From contig LUOR01000027.1 in assembly GCA_001626925.1 (NCBI GenBank), positions 1-64,000 of the forward strand: DNA of 64,000 bases. Reading direction: 5' to 3'. Position numbers and translations under genes: made by a program. This document shows positions 18,194 through 29,185 of the stretch, piece after piece. This stretch comes from Moraxellaceae bacterium REDSEA-S32_B1 (GTDB taxonomy: Bacteria; Pseudomonadota; Gammaproteobacteria; Pseudomonadales; Moraxellaceae). The notes beneath the pieces were generated by a model. That model searched no databases and had not been told where the DNA came from. It saw nothing but the letters and a program-made list of their open reading frames with translations. Numbering within the stretch: the stretch's first letter is position 1; each line of letters opens with the position of its first letter.

Positions 18194-20077
18194 TCAAATC
18201 ATCAAACTATTTTGTTTTAGCATGCGATCGACAATGCTATTCGACTCAAAACCAAAGCGCCAGTAAAGCAATTCTAACACATCGAGCTCATCTTGGCTGA
18301 TGGATCGATTTGCCCACATTTCTTGTTCAATCACAGCGAGCAAATACATCCGTTGTCTATATAAAAGTCCTGAGATGCTTTGAATACACTGCCCCAAATC
18401 TATCTCATGTTCTGTAATCCGAGTATAGGCTTGCAACTCATGATGTTTAAGAATTTTCTTTAAAATCCGTTGCCTGACTTTCACTTGCCTAAGACTGTCA
18501 ATTTGTTGTACATGAAGCACCGCATCAACCACAACGACTAGCTCAGTTAAACAGTTTTCACGAATCACAGGCAATGATGGCTCAAGTAATGACTGTGTTG
18601 CTTTCACCCGATCAAAAAGCAAACTATCTAATAAGCCAATCTCGCCATCAGCCTGAATAAGCGAAGCAATTTTCTTTAGATAATGATGACTGATGATATT
18701 CGGCATACGATCAATATATTGCAAAGCATCATTAAAGATTTGCAAATGGATACGACCATCAAGCTTTAGCAATGCTTCAACGATCGCCCGACTCACCTCT
18801 GCATCTTCAGGAATAAACTCACGGTATTGGCGAATCATAAATATCGCCAAAATGACCTCACGGCTACCTGTCGCCGTTTGCATTGCACGGACAATGACGT
18901 CAGGTCGTTGCCAACCTTGTCTTAACTCAAGGCTAAGCGGTTTCATTGCATCTTTGGTCGCAAAGCTAATCGGTGAAAGTCGAAGTACAGGTGATGGATG
19001 TATTGAAAATTGATTGCTAGTATCAAAAATTTCCAGTACACGTGTTTCATTGGTTGGCAACAAAAAACGTGCGGCAAGCTTTTTCCAATCAATGACATTA
19101 TTTTTATTTTGCAGTTTGAAAATCTGGCTATTTAAATCATGCAGTTGATCAATTCGATCACTGAGAATTGCATGGACTCTAAACCAACTTTGTTCAGTCA
19201 ACGCATTAGCAAAGCACATATGTGCAAGTGCTTCACTTTCTACTCGAAAAAGTTGTGAGCCGTAGGTATGCACATAGATACGACTCAGTGCGTGTAACAA
19301 GTCCTCTTCAGCAACGAAGCTTAAAGTTTGCTGGTCAACTGGATATTCACGACGGACATACAACAGAAATTTGACGATGCGGCTAATCAACACCCCAAGA
19401 CTGCCCAATAGCCAAATAAACCCGCCCCAAGCCACATAGATCGCTGCAAACTTACTATCCATCACCAACGATTTACGCTTCGTGCCTTTTACAACAAACA
19501 AACTACCAAGCTGTGAAAAATATAAAAGACCACTGCACCAAACGAGTAATCGAGTATGTTCAATAAATGCATTGGATTGAATATGTACATACTGCTGAGC
19601 AATGAGTGCTTTAATCTCAGGATAATCCATCGATTGAAGCGCACCCCATGTCAGCACAATACTGGCATCTTTTTTCCCAAACCCCACGGTAAATGCATTA
19701 ATACCAAGCTCATCATGTAGCACAAATAAATATGCAGGTTTGACACCACAAAGACTGGCGATTTCATCATTGATTTGTAATGCAATGCTTTCATTTGGGA
19801 CTGCATTGAGTCGCTCAATCGCTTTTGCACGAAGGTGTTTTGCAACAAATCGTCCATCACCTTTATAAATAAGCTGTCGATAAATAATATTCAGACCACA
19901 CAGCAAAAATATACCAATAATCACTGCAGGACTAAGTACATGCCACCAAATAGATTGTGTACTATCAAAAAAATGCACAATCAAACCAAATATAAAATTC
20001 AGTACCACAATGACGGAAACCAACGCCAAAGCAAAGACCACAAGCAATTTAAAATGATGAATCCGTAAACTGATCAT
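18194..20077 (-). CDS. Membrane protein, degenerate M48 (Ste24/HtpX-like) metallopeptidase
   Basis: This 627-residue protein has two N-terminal membrane segments (about 10-35 and 46-66) and two more near 178-195 and 213-235. Between them lies an M48-like block: AFTVGFGKKDASIVLTWGAL, then IKALIAQQYVH. Active M48 enzymes have HEFSH where this one has QQYVH (161-165), so the first zinc His and the catalytic Glu are lost. The family's later RREYxxD block is kept as RREYPVD (242-248), and the usual THPPLxERI has become VHAILSDRI. The C-terminal 300 residues are helical and unassigned. It is probably a pseudo-protease with a scaffold or regulatory role. Confidence 0.75.
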   Translation of the reverse strand: MISLRIHHFKLLVVFALALVSVIVVLNFIFGLIVHFFDSTQSIWWHVLSPAVIIGIFLLCGLNIIYRQLIYKGDGRFVAKHLRAKAIERLNAVPNESIALQINDEIASLCGVKPAYLFVLHDELGINAFTVGFGKKDASIVLTWGALQSMDYPEIKALIAQQYVHIQSNAFIEHTRLLVWCSGLLYFSQLGSLFVVKGTKRKSLVMDSKFAAIYVAWGGFIWLLGSLGVLISRIVKFLLYVRREYPVDQQTLSFVAEEDLLHALSRIYVHTYGSQLFRVESEALAHMCFANALTEQSWFRVHAILSDRIDQLHDLNSQIFKLQNKNNVIDWKKLAARFLLPTNETRVLEIFDTSNQFSIHPSPVLRLSPISFATKDAMKPLSLELRQGWQRPDVIVRAMQTATGSREVILAIFMIRQYREFIPEDAEVSRAIVEALLKLDGRIHLQIFNDALQYIDRMPNIISHHYLKKIASLIQADGEIGLLDSLLFDRVKATQSLLEPSLPVIRENCLTELVVVVDAVLHVQQIDSLRQVKVRQRILKKILKHHELQAYTRITEHEIDLGQCIQSISGLLYRQRMYLLAVIEQEMWANRSISQDELDVLELLYWRFGFESNSIVDRMLKQNSLMI

Positions 20078-20242
20078 ATGCAGACCGAAAAATGGTGATA
20101 AAACAGCATGTGTAAGTAAATCTATCCGTATATTTTTAGTGATAACTTATTTTGAGTCGTATCGCAAGCATATCCATTGGATATAGTTCACTGAAACGAC
20201 CTGAATTCTGAGCCAAAAACAAATATGATGGAAAATAAGATG

Positions 20243-20279
20243 AAAAAAAGACGCTTAAACTTTTCGCTTAAACGTCTTT
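20243..20279 (-). terminator. Terminator of purF
   Basis: Read on the minus strand, AAGACGTTTAAGC-GAAAA-GTTTAAGCGTCTT forms a 13-bp stem with two G-U pairs, followed by a T-tract. Confidence 0.85.
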
Positions 20280-20306
20280 CTGCTAGCTCATCAAACACGA
20301 TAAATC

Positions 20307-21848
20307 TTAAGCGTCTTCTTTGATACCAGTTAGATCAACCGATGCCGCATCGACGTTGACATCAATGTAGCCATCTTTTTTCTTCTTCGCCGTATCATTA
20401 CGACTTTGTTCAAGACGCTTCAAATACTCGGCATCAATGCCTTCAGTGACATAATGTCCATCAAATACCGCACAATCAAACTCGGTGATTTTAGGGATTT
20501 TCTTAGTACGTACAGCCGCTTTTAAGTCTTCCAAATCTTGGAAAATCAAACGATCTGCGCCAATGATTTGACGGACTTCTTCAACGGTACGATCCGCTGC
20601 GATCAATTCAGATTTTGCAGGCATATCAATACCATAGACATTCGGGAATTTAATCATTGGCGCTGCAGAGGCAAAAAACACTTGTTTCGCACCAGAATCA
20701 CGTGCCATTTGAATAATTTCTTCACAGGTCGTACCACGTACGATCGAGTCATCAACAAGCAATACATTCTTGTCTTTAAACTCAAGTTCTACAGGGTTGA
20801 GCTTTTGACGGACTGATTTTTTACGCTGTTGCTGACCTGGCATAATGAAGGTACGACCGATATAACGGTTTTTCATAAAACCTTCACGGAACTTCACACC
20901 AAGATAATTTGCAAGTTCAAGCGCAGATGTACGACTGGTATCTGGAATCGGAATGACCACATCAATTTCGTGATCTTTGCCCCATTCTTTAAGAATTTTA
21001 TGTGCAAGCTTTTTACCCATTTTCAAGCGAGCCTTATAGACAGAAATCCCATCAAGCGTCGCATCTGGACGAGCAAAATACACATATTCAAAAATACATG
21101 GACGATGTAATGGCGCAGTCGCACATTGCTGTAGGAAAAGATTACCTTTGCTATCAACAAACATCGCTTCGCCGGGTTCAAGATCACGTTCAACCTTAAA
21201 GCCTAGAGAAGTAATCGCAACCGATTCTGACGCGATAATATATTCCATACCTTCATCAGTTTCACGAGAACCATAAACCAAAGGACGAATACCATTCGGA
21301 TCACGGAAGCCTACCAAGCCATGCCCTGTGATCAATGCGACCACACCATACGCACCTTTACAACGCTGATGTACACTAGTTACAGCGATGAAAATGTCTT
21401 TTTCGCTTGGGTTGACCTTGCCACATTTTTGCAATTCATGTGCAAAGACATTAAGTAAAACCTCTGAGTCGGAGTCAGTATTGATATGACGCAAATCTGC
21501 GCTAAATAAATCTTTATGAATATCTGCTGCATTGGTCAGATTGCCGTTATGGGCAAGGGAAATACCATATGGCGAATTGACATAAAACGGTTGTGCTTCT
21601 GCACTACTTGATGAACCTGCAGTCGGGTAACGAACATGACCGATGCCATAGTTGCCGACTAATGCACGCATGTGGCGTGTGTGAAACACATCTCGCACCA
21701 TGCCATTGTCTTTACGGAGATATAGACGCCCATCATGGCAGGTAATGATCCCTGCTGCGTCCTGTCCACGATGCTGTAACATGGTTAACGCATCATATAA
21801 CATTTGATTTACTGGCGACTTCGCAGCTATACCAACCACACCACACAT
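20307..21848 (-). CDS. purF: Amidophosphoribosyltransferase
   Basis: PurF makes phosphoribosylamine from PRPP and glutamine, the first committed step of purine synthesis. The nucleophile Cys2 follows directly after Met (MCGVVGIAA), giving an N-terminal Ntn glutaminase domain with HRGQDAAG and [11 protein letters not shown]. The phosphoribosyltransferase domain has the PRPP loop [13 protein letters not shown] near residue 360. The length of 513 residues is normal. It follows cvpA by 113 bp in the same direction, the classic cvpA-purF pairing. Confidence 0.97.
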   Translation of the reverse strand: MCGVVGIAAKSPVNQMLYDALTMLQHRGQDAAGIITCHDGRLYLRKDNGMVRDVFHTRHMRALVGNYGIGHVRYPTAGSSSSAEAQPFYVNSPYGISLAHNGNLTNAADIHKDLFSADLRHINTDSDSEVLLNVFAHELQKCGKVNPSEKDIFIAVTSVHQRCKGAYGVVALITGHGLVGFRDPNGIRPLVYGSRETDEGMEYIIASESVAITSLGFKVERDLEPGEAMFVDSKGNLFLQQCATAPLHRPCIFEYVYFARPDATLDGISVYKARLKMGKKLAHKILKEWGKDHEIDVVIPIPDTSRTSALELANYLGVKFREGFMKNRYIGRTFIMPGQQQRKKSVRQKLNPVELEFKDKNVLLVDDSIVRGTTCEEIIQMARDSGAKQVFFASAAPMIKFPNVYGIDMPAKSELIAADRTVEEVRQIIGADRLIFQDLEDLKAAVRTKKIPKITEFDCAVFDGHYVTEGIDAEYLKRLEQSRNDTAKKKKDGYIDVNVDAASVDLTGIKEDA

Positions 21849-21961
21849 AGAAACCTCGCAGACTGGCTAGGAACTTCATAGATAAAACGAGTGTTAAAAC
21901 AACAGCATAAAACCATTTGAATATCTATTCGAATTGATACGAAATAGTCTTTCAAATAATT

Positions 21962-22546
21962 TTATAAAAATGGATTGGCAGTCTTAGACTGATTTTCCCC
22001 ATTTGAGGGCGATATTATATCATCTTGCGCTTTAGAATGATCATCAGAATTGAAGCTTTCTAACTCAGCAGTCGTTTTTTGTACGATCTGTTGTGAATAT
22101 TCAATGGTTTGTGAGGCATAAGGTTGAAGCCATCCGATCACTTTTGAATCTTGCCACATTTTGGTTTGTGCAACCCAGCCTTGCAAGATATGAATTGCGA
22201 TCAAAAATACCACAGCCATTTTTGCAAAACCAAATGCACCGCCTGCCAAACGATTAAACCAAGACAGTTTCAACTTTTTGACCACTTGATGCAACAAATA
22301 TCCCAGTGTCCACGTTAAAATCACCACAACCAAAACAATCGCAATAAAGGCAGCAATATGTTGAACGGTCTGATCTTGACCGATAAAACCCATCAGCGGA
22401 CGCAGAGATTCACTAAATTTCGTTGCACAAATCAGCGCAAGCACCCAACCAATCAGATTGGCTAAGGCATGAATCAAACCCTGACGCAGACCATTCATGG
22501 TACTGATCAAGATGAGGATGATCATGATAATATCAAGGGTGTTCAT
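21962..22546 (-). CDS. cvpA: CvpA family membrane protein
   Basis: This 194-residue inner-membrane protein has four hydrophobic segments and a polar tail. CvpA is needed for colicin V export in E. coli and has been linked to envelope stress; its molecular action is unknown. The start LDIIMIILILISTMNGLRQGLIHAL and later FNRLAGGAFGFAKMAVVFL are typical. It sits between pyrD and purF on the same strand, possibly forming one nucleotide-synthesis transcript. The tail after residue 165 is acidic, Ser-rich and probably disordered. Confidence 0.9.
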   Translation of the reverse strand: MNTLDIIMIILILISTMNGLRQGLIHALANLIGWVLALICATKFSESLRPLMGFIGQDQTVQHIAAFIAIVLVVVILTWTLGYLLHQVVKKLKLSWFNRLAGGAFGFAKMAVVFLIAIHILQGWVAQTKMWQDSKVIGWLQPYASQTIEYSQQIVQKTTAELESFNSDDHSKAQDDIISPSNGENQSKTANPFL

Positions 22547-22623
22547 GCACTGCTACTCAACAATACTCAAGCTTTCATCGACACTTTAAATTCAATCAAA
22601 AATATTGAAATTAAAAATCAGAT

Positions 22624-23631
22624 TTAAAAAGATTCAACACAATCTGCAATTAGATTCGGACCTGTATAAATCAAACCACTATAAATTTGTACTAGGCTTG
22701 CGCCTGAAGCACGTTTCAACGCAGCTTGTTCCCCCGACAGAATACCACCGACACCAATCAATGGGATTTGATCTTGTAATATTTTGGAAAACTGACTGAG
22801 GCATTTGGTACTTTTTGTGAAGACAGGCTCACCTGATAAACCGCCCTGCTCATCACCATGAAGCATGCCTTCGACACCTTCACGACCGAGCGTGGTATTG
22901 GTGACGATCAAACCATCAATTTTAAATTTGAGTAATTGATCTGCAATAAACTCAATATCTTCAGCTGTTAAATCTGGTGCAACTTTGAGTACTAATGGCA
23001 CATAAAAGCTAAATTGTTCTGCAAGCTCTAATTGTTTATTTTTTAAGGTTTCTAAGAGTTCAGTCAGCGCATGACCACTCTGCAAGCTACGCAAACCTTT
23101 GGTATTTGGTGAGGAAATATTGACCGTGACATAGGACGCATATTGATAGACTTTTTCTAAGCAAATCAAATAGTCTTCTGTGGCATTTTCCACTGGTGTA
23201 TCGGCATTTTTACCGATGTTAATGCCAAGCACACCTTGATATTTTGCACTTTTTACATTTTCAACGAGCTTATCTACACCATCATTATTAAAGCCCATAC
23301 GGTTAATGATTGCTTTGGCATCAGGAAGGCGGAACAAGCGTGGATGTGGATTGCCTGATTGTGGACGTGGAGTGATTGTACCAATCTCAATAAAGCCAAA
23401 ACCTAAAGCTGCTAACGCATCGATGTAGTCGCCATTTTTATCCAAACCTGCGGCAAGTCCAACTGGATTTGGGAATTGAATACCCATACAGGTCACAGGC
23501 TTTTGATATTGTTTATAAATATTTTGGACCAAGCCAAGCTTGTGAGCGATTTTCAGTGAAGATAAAGTCACTTCATGAGCACGTTCGGCTTCGAGCTTAA
23601 ACAACATTGAGCGAGCTAAGGAATATAACAT
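22624..23631 (-). CDS. pyrD: Dihydroorotate dehydrogenase (quinone), class 2
   Basis: This membrane-associated FMN enzyme oxidises dihydroorotate to orotate and passes electrons to quinone in pyrimidine synthesis. The 335 residues begin with the amphipathic N-terminal helix of class 2 enzymes ([20 protein letters not shown]). [14 protein letters not shown] and [20 protein letters not shown] follow. The catalytic base is the Ser of [14 protein letters not shown], as expected for class 2. GVGGILSG near the end binds the FMN phosphate. Downstream cvpA begins after 77 bp. Confidence 0.97.
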   Translation of the reverse strand: MLYSLARSMLFKLEAERAHEVTLSSLKIAHKLGLVQNIYKQYQKPVTCMGIQFPNPVGLAAGLDKNGDYIDALAALGFGFIEIGTITPRPQSGNPHPRLFRLPDAKAIINRMGFNNDGVDKLVENVKSAKYQGVLGINIGKNADTPVENATEDYLICLEKVYQYASYVTVNISSPNTKGLRSLQSGHALTELLETLKNKQLELAEQFSFYVPLVLKVAPDLTAEDIEFIADQLLKFKIDGLIVTNTTLGREGVEGMLHGDEQGGLSGEPVFTKSTKCLSQFSKILQDQIPLIGVGGILSGEQAALKRASGASLVQIYSGLIYTGPNLIADCVESF

Positions 23632-23766
23632 TGCGATTTGACAGGTATTTTATTGAAAAATTCGCCAAATAGTTTACGTGAACTATACACAAAAATATAG
23701 GGTTAGTTTTGAACTTGCATCAGTCGATTTAGCAAATCAATTCGTAATCTTATCGTGTTAAACATC

Positions 23767-23797
23767 AAAAAAAGACCCAGTAAAAACTGAGTCTTTC
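23767..23797 (-). terminator. Terminator of glcB
   Basis: Read on the minus strand, AAAGACTCAG-TTTTTA-CTGGGTCTTT is followed by a run of T. Confidence 0.87.
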
Positions 23798-23823
23798 TTT
23801 TTAAAGCGGTTTCATCGAAATGA

Positions 23824-25986
23824 TTAGTCGCCCTTATAACCTTTCAACTTCAAACGTGCAGCGTGCAATAGTGGCTCTGTATAACCAGATGGTTGCTCTG
23901 CGCCTTTGAAGATCAAGTCAGATGCTGCTTGGAACGCAATACCGTCAAAGTTTGGTGCCATTGGCGTGTAAAGTGGATCATTAGCATTTTGTTCATCAAC
24001 GATTTTCGCCATGCGCTTCAATACTTCTTCCACTTGCGCTTGAGTCACGATACCGTGACGCAACCAGTTGGCAACGTGTTGAGATGAAATACGCAAAGTT
24101 GCACGGTCTTCCATCAAACCGACATTGTTGATGTCTGGTACTTTTGAACAACCTACACCCAAGTCAACCCAACGAACTACATAACCCAAGATACCTTGAC
24201 AGTTATTTTCAAGTTCGTTGTTGATCTCTGCTTCTGACCAGTTAGTTTCTGGTGCAAATGGTGGTGTCAATAGATCGTCTAAAGACAACATTTGTTCAGT
24301 TTTCAATTGATCTTGACGTGCTTTGACGTTGATTTGATGATAGTGCATTGCGTGAAGTGCCGCACCAGTCGGTGACGGTACCCATGCACAGCTTGCACCT
24401 GCATTTGGATGTGCTGTCTTCGTCGCAAGCATGTCTTTCATGCTATCAGGTTTTGGCCACATGCCTTTCCCGATTTGCGCTTTGCCTTGTAGACCACAAG
24501 CAAGACCGATTGCGACGTTACGATTTTCGTAAGCGGCAATCCATTTTTGTGTTTTAACAGCTTCTTTACGTACAACAGGCGCAGCTTCCATAGAGGTATG
24601 GATTTCATCACCAGTACGATCCATAAAGCCTGTGTTGATGAAGATGGTACGATCTTTCGCTTCAGCGATACAGTTCTTCAAGTTCACAGAAGTACGACGC
24701 TCTTCGTCCATGATGCCGACTTTCAAACACTTGTCAGGAAGACCTAAAGCTTTCTCTACACGACCAAACAATTCAACCGTAAATGCCACTTCTTCTGGAC
24801 CGTGCATTTTAGGCTTAACGATATACATCGAACCTTTACGAGAGTTCTTGAGTTCGTTTTGACCTTTGATGTCCGCAACGGTAAGCAATGGTGTAATCAA
24901 TGCATCCATGATGCCTTCATAGATTTCTTGACCATCCACTAAGATCGCTGGATTTGTCATCAAGTGACCCACATTACGAAGTAACATCAATGAACGACCG
25001 TGAAGCGTTGTTTCGCCACCGATCAAGTTTTTGCACGTACGGTCTTTGTTCAAAGTACGGGTAATGACTTGATCACCTTTGGTAATAGATTCTTGAAGCG
25101 TACCACGCATCAAACCTAACCAGTTGCGGTAGCCTTCAACTTTCTCTTCTGCATCAACCGCAGCAACCGAGTCTTCCAAATCTTGAATGGTGGTAATCGC
25201 CGCTTCCATGATCAAATCTTTCACGCCAGCAGAATCCGCTTGACCGATTGGGCTTGACGCATCGATGTCGATGATTACGTGCAGACCATTGTTGAGCAAA
25301 ACGATTTCTGTCGGTGCAGATGCTTCTCCATTGAAGCCAACGAATTGTGATTCATTTTTCAACGTCGTGGTTGAACCGTCTTTCAGCGTAACCACAAGTG
25401 CATTAGATTCCACAGCATATTTAGTCACATCATCGTGTGAACCTTGTGCCAATGGAAATGTTTCATTCAAGAAGTTCTTCGCAAATGCAATGACTTTTGC
25501 ACCACGAGCAGGATTGTAGCCTTTACCTTTTTCTGCGCCACCTTCATCAGAGATGACGTCGAATCCGTACAAGGCGTCATACAATGAGCCCCAACGTGCA
25601 TTGGCAGCGTTCAAGCTGTAACGTGCATTACGTACTGGTACAACCAACTGCGCACCTGCAAGAAGTGCAATCTCTTCATCAACATTTTCCGTAGTGATTT
25701 GGAAATCTGCAACTTCAGGCTCTAAATAACCAATATCAGTTAAGAAAGCCTTGTACGCTTCGAGTTCAAACGTGTTGTTGCGATGCCATTCATCGATTTG
25801 TTTTTGTAAAGCTTCACGCTTTTCAAGCAATGCTTTGTTCTTTGGGCTAAGGTCGACAACGACTTGTTCAAAGTTTTTCCAGTATGTTGCACTGTCGATA
25901 CCGCTGCCTGGGAGTGCTTCATTTTCAATAAAATCGTAAAGTTCTTTGGCAATCGCAAGTTTGCCTTGTTGAATACGTTCAGTCAT
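23824..25986 (-). CDS. glcB: Malate synthase G
   Basis: The enzyme condenses glyoxylate with acetyl-CoA to malate in the glyoxylate and glycolate pathways. It has 720 residues, the G-isoform length. Landmarks are [19 protein letters not shown] (residues 270-290), [34 protein letters not shown] with the catalytic Arg region after it ([13 protein letters not shown]), and [14 protein letters not shown]. No glc regulator or aceA is adjacent. A well-formed terminator follows. The 250 bp upstream hold no gene. Confidence 0.97.
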   Translation of the reverse strand: MTERIQQGKLAIAKELYDFIENEALPGSGIDSATYWKNFEQVVVDLSPKNKALLEKREALQKQIDEWHRNNTFELEAYKAFLTDIGYLEPEVADFQITTENVDEEIALLAGAQLVVPVRNARYSLNAANARWGSLYDALYGFDVISDEGGAEKGKGYNPARGAKVIAFAKNFLNETFPLAQGSHDDVTKYAVESNALVVTLKDGSTTTLKNESQFVGFNGEASAPTEIVLLNNGLHVIIDIDASSPIGQADSAGVKDLIMEAAITTIQDLEDSVAAVDAEEKVEGYRNWLGLMRGTLQESITKGDQVITRTLNKDRTCKNLIGGETTLHGRSLMLLRNVGHLMTNPAILVDGQEIYEGIMDALITPLLTVADIKGQNELKNSRKGSMYIVKPKMHGPEEVAFTVELFGRVEKALGLPDKCLKVGIMDEERRTSVNLKNCIAEAKDRTIFINTGFMDRTGDEIHTSMEAAPVVRKEAVKTQKWIAAYENRNVAIGLACGLQGKAQIGKGMWPKPDSMKDMLATKTAHPNAGASCAWVPSPTGAALHAMHYHQINVKARQDQLKTEQMLSLDDLLTPPFAPETNWSEAEINNELENNCQGILGYVVRWVDLGVGCSKVPDINNVGLMEDRATLRISSQHVANWLRHGIVTQAQVEEVLKRMAKIVDEQNANDPLYTPMAPNFDGIAFQAASDLIFKGAEQPSGYTEPLLHAARLKLKGYKGD

Positions 25987-26237
25987 TGTGCTTCCTAACT
26001 TTTGGATACTTTGAATTTATGATTAAGGTTCAGTTTCGCCTGTGTTTATACAAGCGCAATCGACACAAAATTCAATCAAACAACTAGTATACTGATGAAA
26101 AATCATCTGCATACCTCTATTACCACGTAAAATAATAAACATGTTTTAAGAAAATAATAGTCTTTTCTCTAGCTTGTAATGCTTTTAAACAAAAAAGCTG
26201 AGTAAATCCTAAGATTCATGAATCCATCAAAAAATCT

Positions 26238-27380
26238 TTAGATCAACTCACGCTGTGTCGCATTGGTCAATTCATTCAAACGATGTTCAGTATTGAGGTA
26301 GTCCTCGGATTGCATCTCAAGCAAACGTGAACGAGTTCGTTCAATCTCAAATGCAAGACGCTCACCTTTGTACAATTGGATAATGGAGTCTTCCGAGGTC
26401 AAAATCAATTTCACACGACGATCGTAAAACTCATCAACTAAATAAATAAATCGACGTGTCCCATCCGCCAAATGATCATTAAGATGCGGAATATGACTCA
26501 CGAGAACCGTATTAAAAGTATTAGCAATTTCAATAAAATCCGCTGGACTGCGAGGCTTTAAACACAGCTCAGAAAAGTCACACCACAATACATCTTCTGT
26601 GTGCATGCGTGTTACGACCACACGATTATTGACCAAAATCGGCTCAGGTGATTTCACTTGATTATTGGTTAAACTGTTAAAACGCTCTTCGATCCACGCT
26701 TCATGCTCACGATTCAGTGGATATTTAAACAATTGCGATTGCTTGAGGACACGTAGACGATAATCCACACCCGAATCAACATTAAGCACGGTACAATTCT
26801 TTTTCACCAATTCAATGGTTGGTAAAAAACGATCACGATGAATGCCATTCTTATATAGACCATCAGGGGCAATATTTGACGTCGCAACCAACGTTACGCC
26901 ACGACTAAATAGCTTTTGAAAAAGATCGCCCAAAATCATTGCATCGGTCACATTCGATACAAAAAATTCATCGAAGCAAATCACCACCGCATCACGATAA
27001 ATCTGATCGGCAACGATATCGAGCGGATTACGCTGACCAGAGAGTTTGTTGAGCTCAAGATGTACATGTTGCATGAAGTGATGAAAGTGCATGCGCATCT
27101 TACGGCGAAACGGTACGGCATCATAAAACTGATCCATCAGCCACGTTTTACCACGTCCTACACCGCCCCACATATAGACACCATTAGGTGAATTCTGACG
27201 GCGAAAACGACGGAATGCTTTTTTGGAGGATTTATAGCGTTGAATCAACTCTTGCCAAACACGCTCTAAGTTTTCTACTGCTTTGGCTTGCTCAACATCA
27301 GGGCTAAATTGACCTGAATCTAAAGCATTTTGGTAACGGGTCGCAGGAGAAAGTACTTCGCTGGTTTGAAAAGTGTTCAT
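26238..27380 (-). CDS. zapE: Cell division ATPase ZapE (AFG1-like)
   Basis: ZapE is an AAA-type ATPase that binds FtsZ during constriction in E. coli; the family is shared with mitochondrial AFG1. The Walker A is GGVGRGKTWLMD near residue 75, and Walker B is VVICFDEFFVSNVTDAMIL near 133. TSNIAPDGLYKNGIHRDRFLP is a diagnostic block. The length of 380 residues is normal. Transcribed towards glcB with a 250-bp gap; no clear ribosome site was seen, so the ATG is chosen by family start. Confidence 0.92.
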   Translation of the reverse strand: MNTFQTSEVLSPATRYQNALDSGQFSPDVEQAKAVENLERVWQELIQRYKSSKKAFRRFRRQNSPNGVYMWGGVGRGKTWLMDQFYDAVPFRRKMRMHFHHFMQHVHLELNKLSGQRNPLDIVADQIYRDAVVICFDEFFVSNVTDAMILGDLFQKLFSRGVTLVATSNIAPDGLYKNGIHRDRFLPTIELVKKNCTVLNVDSGVDYRLRVLKQSQLFKYPLNREHEAWIEERFNSLTNNQVKSPEPILVNNRVVVTRMHTEDVLWCDFSELCLKPRSPADFIEIANTFNTVLVSHIPHLNDHLADGTRRFIYLVDEFYDRRVKLILTSEDSIIQLYKGERLAFEIERTRSRLLEMQSEDYLNTEHRLNELTNATQRELI

Positions 27381-27549
27381 AGGAGATAAAATATTTATAC
27401 AACTGTGCAGGAGAGTATAACAGACCGAGAGGGAGAAACATGCAACTTTAGTGAAAGCACAGTCAGATCAAAAAAATATATGCTGAACGATCAGAAAGTT
27501 GCATGTACAAAACAGATTAGAAATTTTATAATTAAAAGATCCCTAATGC

Positions 27550-28065
27550 TTAAGCTGTCGCCAATTTCTTTTTAATTTCGTCTTCAACGATTGAAATTTC
27601 TAAATCGCTAAAACGACGAATCTCACCTTCTGCATGTTTTTCAAGCATACCGCCGATAAGTGGCACTTTCACCTTAACCGTCCAATTCAGCTTAAAATTC
27701 ACTTGATTGGCATCGCCTGTCACTGTACGTTGACTGGTTGCTTGTAGTGGCAGATTTGCACCAAGTTCAACCGTAGAAGTGAGTTGCTCTACATTGGTCA
27801 CATCACTACGCTTTAGACGAAAGGCATCTTTGAGTAGTTTTTTAGCTACTTCAGGAATATTCACATCAAGGTTATATTCACGACGTAAAGTGTAAATATT
27901 ACCATTCAAATTTGATTCAAGAATTTCCAGCTTTTCACCTGGAATACGGCGACACACGGCTTCGTGTAATTCGGTATCTTTAACCAAAGTTTTAAACTGC
28001 TCAAGTGAAACCCCAGTAATCGTTGCATCGACAGTAAACTGATGTGCCATAAACTTCATTTCCAT
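27550..28065 (-). CDS. DUF2505 domain protein
   Basis: This 171-residue protein of unknown function has the SRPBCC-like DUF2505 pattern: a lipid-binding-type fold suggested by alternating beta stretches (MAHQFTVDATITGVSLEQFKTL, then EIRRFSDLEISIVEDEIKK at the end). There is no signal peptide or membrane segment. Three in-frame ATG codons (28065, 28059, 28050) make the start uncertain; the third, giving MAHQFTV, has GGAAATGAAG at a fair distance. The gene stands alone, with 169 bp to zapE downstream. Confidence 0.72.
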   Translation of the reverse strand: MEMKFMAHQFTVDATITGVSLEQFKTLVKDTELHEAVCRRIPGEKLEILESNLNGNIYTLRREYNLDVNIPEVAKKLLKDAFRLKRSDVTNVEQLTSTVELGANLPLQATSQRTVTGDANQVNFKLNWTVKVKVPLIGGMLEKHAEGEIRRFSDLEISIVEDEIKKKLATA

Positions 28066-28242
28066 AGTTTGGTTTTTTATTGAAGTACTTATTTAACTTG
28101 AATTATAAGTATTTGTAAAACGCATTTTAGCCAAAAGTTAAACAGTATTTTACGACAGTGTGCGTAATGCTCTTTTCACAATGTACTGTGTGGATTTTAT
28201 CTGACTTCGCTATTGCCATGTTTCGCATAGATTTTGTACGAA
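28066..28242. other. Intergenic DNA, nothing recognised
   Basis: This is the left part of a 454-bp gap between the DUF2505 gene and the TelA operon. It presumably holds the DUF2505 promoter. I saw no gene, repeat or clear hairpin. The right part of the gap carries the broken small ORF listed separately. Confidence 0.5.
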
Positions 28243-28447
28243 TTATGGATATGTACTGATTTTCGATAATAATTTTGCTGAATGCTCCGACAAAGTAACC
28301 TGATACAGCAAACTGTCAATACACGCATTGCGACAATTTAAGGTTAGCTTTTTCAGGTTTTCAATCTGTTTCATTCCCAACCAGTTTAGGATCGGGTTCC
28401 GGCCAAAATTCTTCAATTTCGAGTAATGCTTCTTTTAATTTACTCAT
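28243..28447 (-). pseudogene. Small ORF, apparently frameshifted
   Basis: An ATG at 28447 preceded by AAAAAGGA opens a 28-codon ORF, MSKLKEALLEIEEFWPEPDP to VGNETD, ending at TGA 28361. Skipping one base near GGGAATGAAAC continues in another frame as MKQIENLKKLTLNCRNACID and runs to TAA at 28243-28245. Both halves look protein-like, and joined they would give about 67 residues. Either this is a decayed gene, or the first ORF is a true 28-residue peptide. It lies 72 bp downstream of the TelA operon on the same strand. No family was recognised. Confidence 0.45.
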
Positions 28448-28519
28448 GTTATTCCTTTTTATATGGGTAATTTATTGCAATGGATAATTTTTTATTGGTT
28501 AGTAGTCGCCATCAAACTC

Positions 28520-29185
28520 TCATTGTAATAACTGCTGTTCAATCCGCCCTAGCCGTTTGCTTAGTCGCCAATTCAGCAGATAAAAAATCATCATTAACAC
28601 AGTAAAGCTAATAATCAAAGCAATTAAAATCAATTGCATGATTTGCACAATACGATTTGCTTCATTGACTTGATTTTGCACAGTTTCGGCAAATGGTGTC
28701 ACTGCTTTGCCATAGATTTGATGCTGCATCATCCACATTTGCTCAGGTTTAAAACCATACGTCACCATTTGACTTGTATCATTTTTCTCAATTTTGGCGA
28801 GCTTGGATAAATAAGCCAATGCCACTTCACGATCTATTGGACGGTGTAGAATTGCTGTCTGCGCCAACAAATAATCCGCAACAGGCTCATCAATTTTGCT
28901 TTGCTGAATATAACGATAGACATCACTTTGCCCAATATTTGTTTTGTATTCAACCGCTTCTATATACTGCTCTTGCTGACGATCATCACCAACCCATTCG
29001 TACTGCGCAAAACTCAATCCTACCCACAACAAGATAAAACTAATCACAAATGCCAAAGTCGTTTGTACAAAACCTTTCAATTTTTGCTTAAAAAAAGAGA
29101 GTTTCTTTGCGTAGAAAATCAGTAAAATCGCTCCGACAAAAGACACACTGAGCTTAAGTCCAAGCCATAAAATCCACTGAATCAA
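28520..29185 (-). CDS. Membrane protein of TelA operon, unknown
   Basis: This 221-residue protein has two N-terminal membrane segments (about 5-25 and 40-60), a polar middle of about 110 residues facing one side, and a third segment near 183-207 followed by a basic tail with RLGRIEQQLLQ. I recognise no family. It overlaps the preceding 82-residue gene by ATGA, so the two are translationally coupled and probably interact. It is the last intact gene of the TelA operon. Confidence 0.7.
   Translation of the reverse strand: MIQWILWLGLKLSVSFVGAILLIFYAKKLSFFKQKLKGFVQTTLAFVISFILLWVGLSFAQYEWVGDDRQQEQYIEAVEYKTNIGQSDVYRYIQQSKIDEPVADYLLAQTAILHRPIDREVALAYLSKLAKIEKNDTSQMVTYGFKPEQMWMMQHQIYGKAVTPFAETVQNQVNEANRIVQIMQLILIALIISFTVLMMIFYLLNWRLSKRLGRIEQQLLQ

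Noticed and set aside
28066-28242. Possible insertion-sequence remnant beside the small ORF
   Set aside because: I saw no inverted repeats, target duplication or transposase-like residues.
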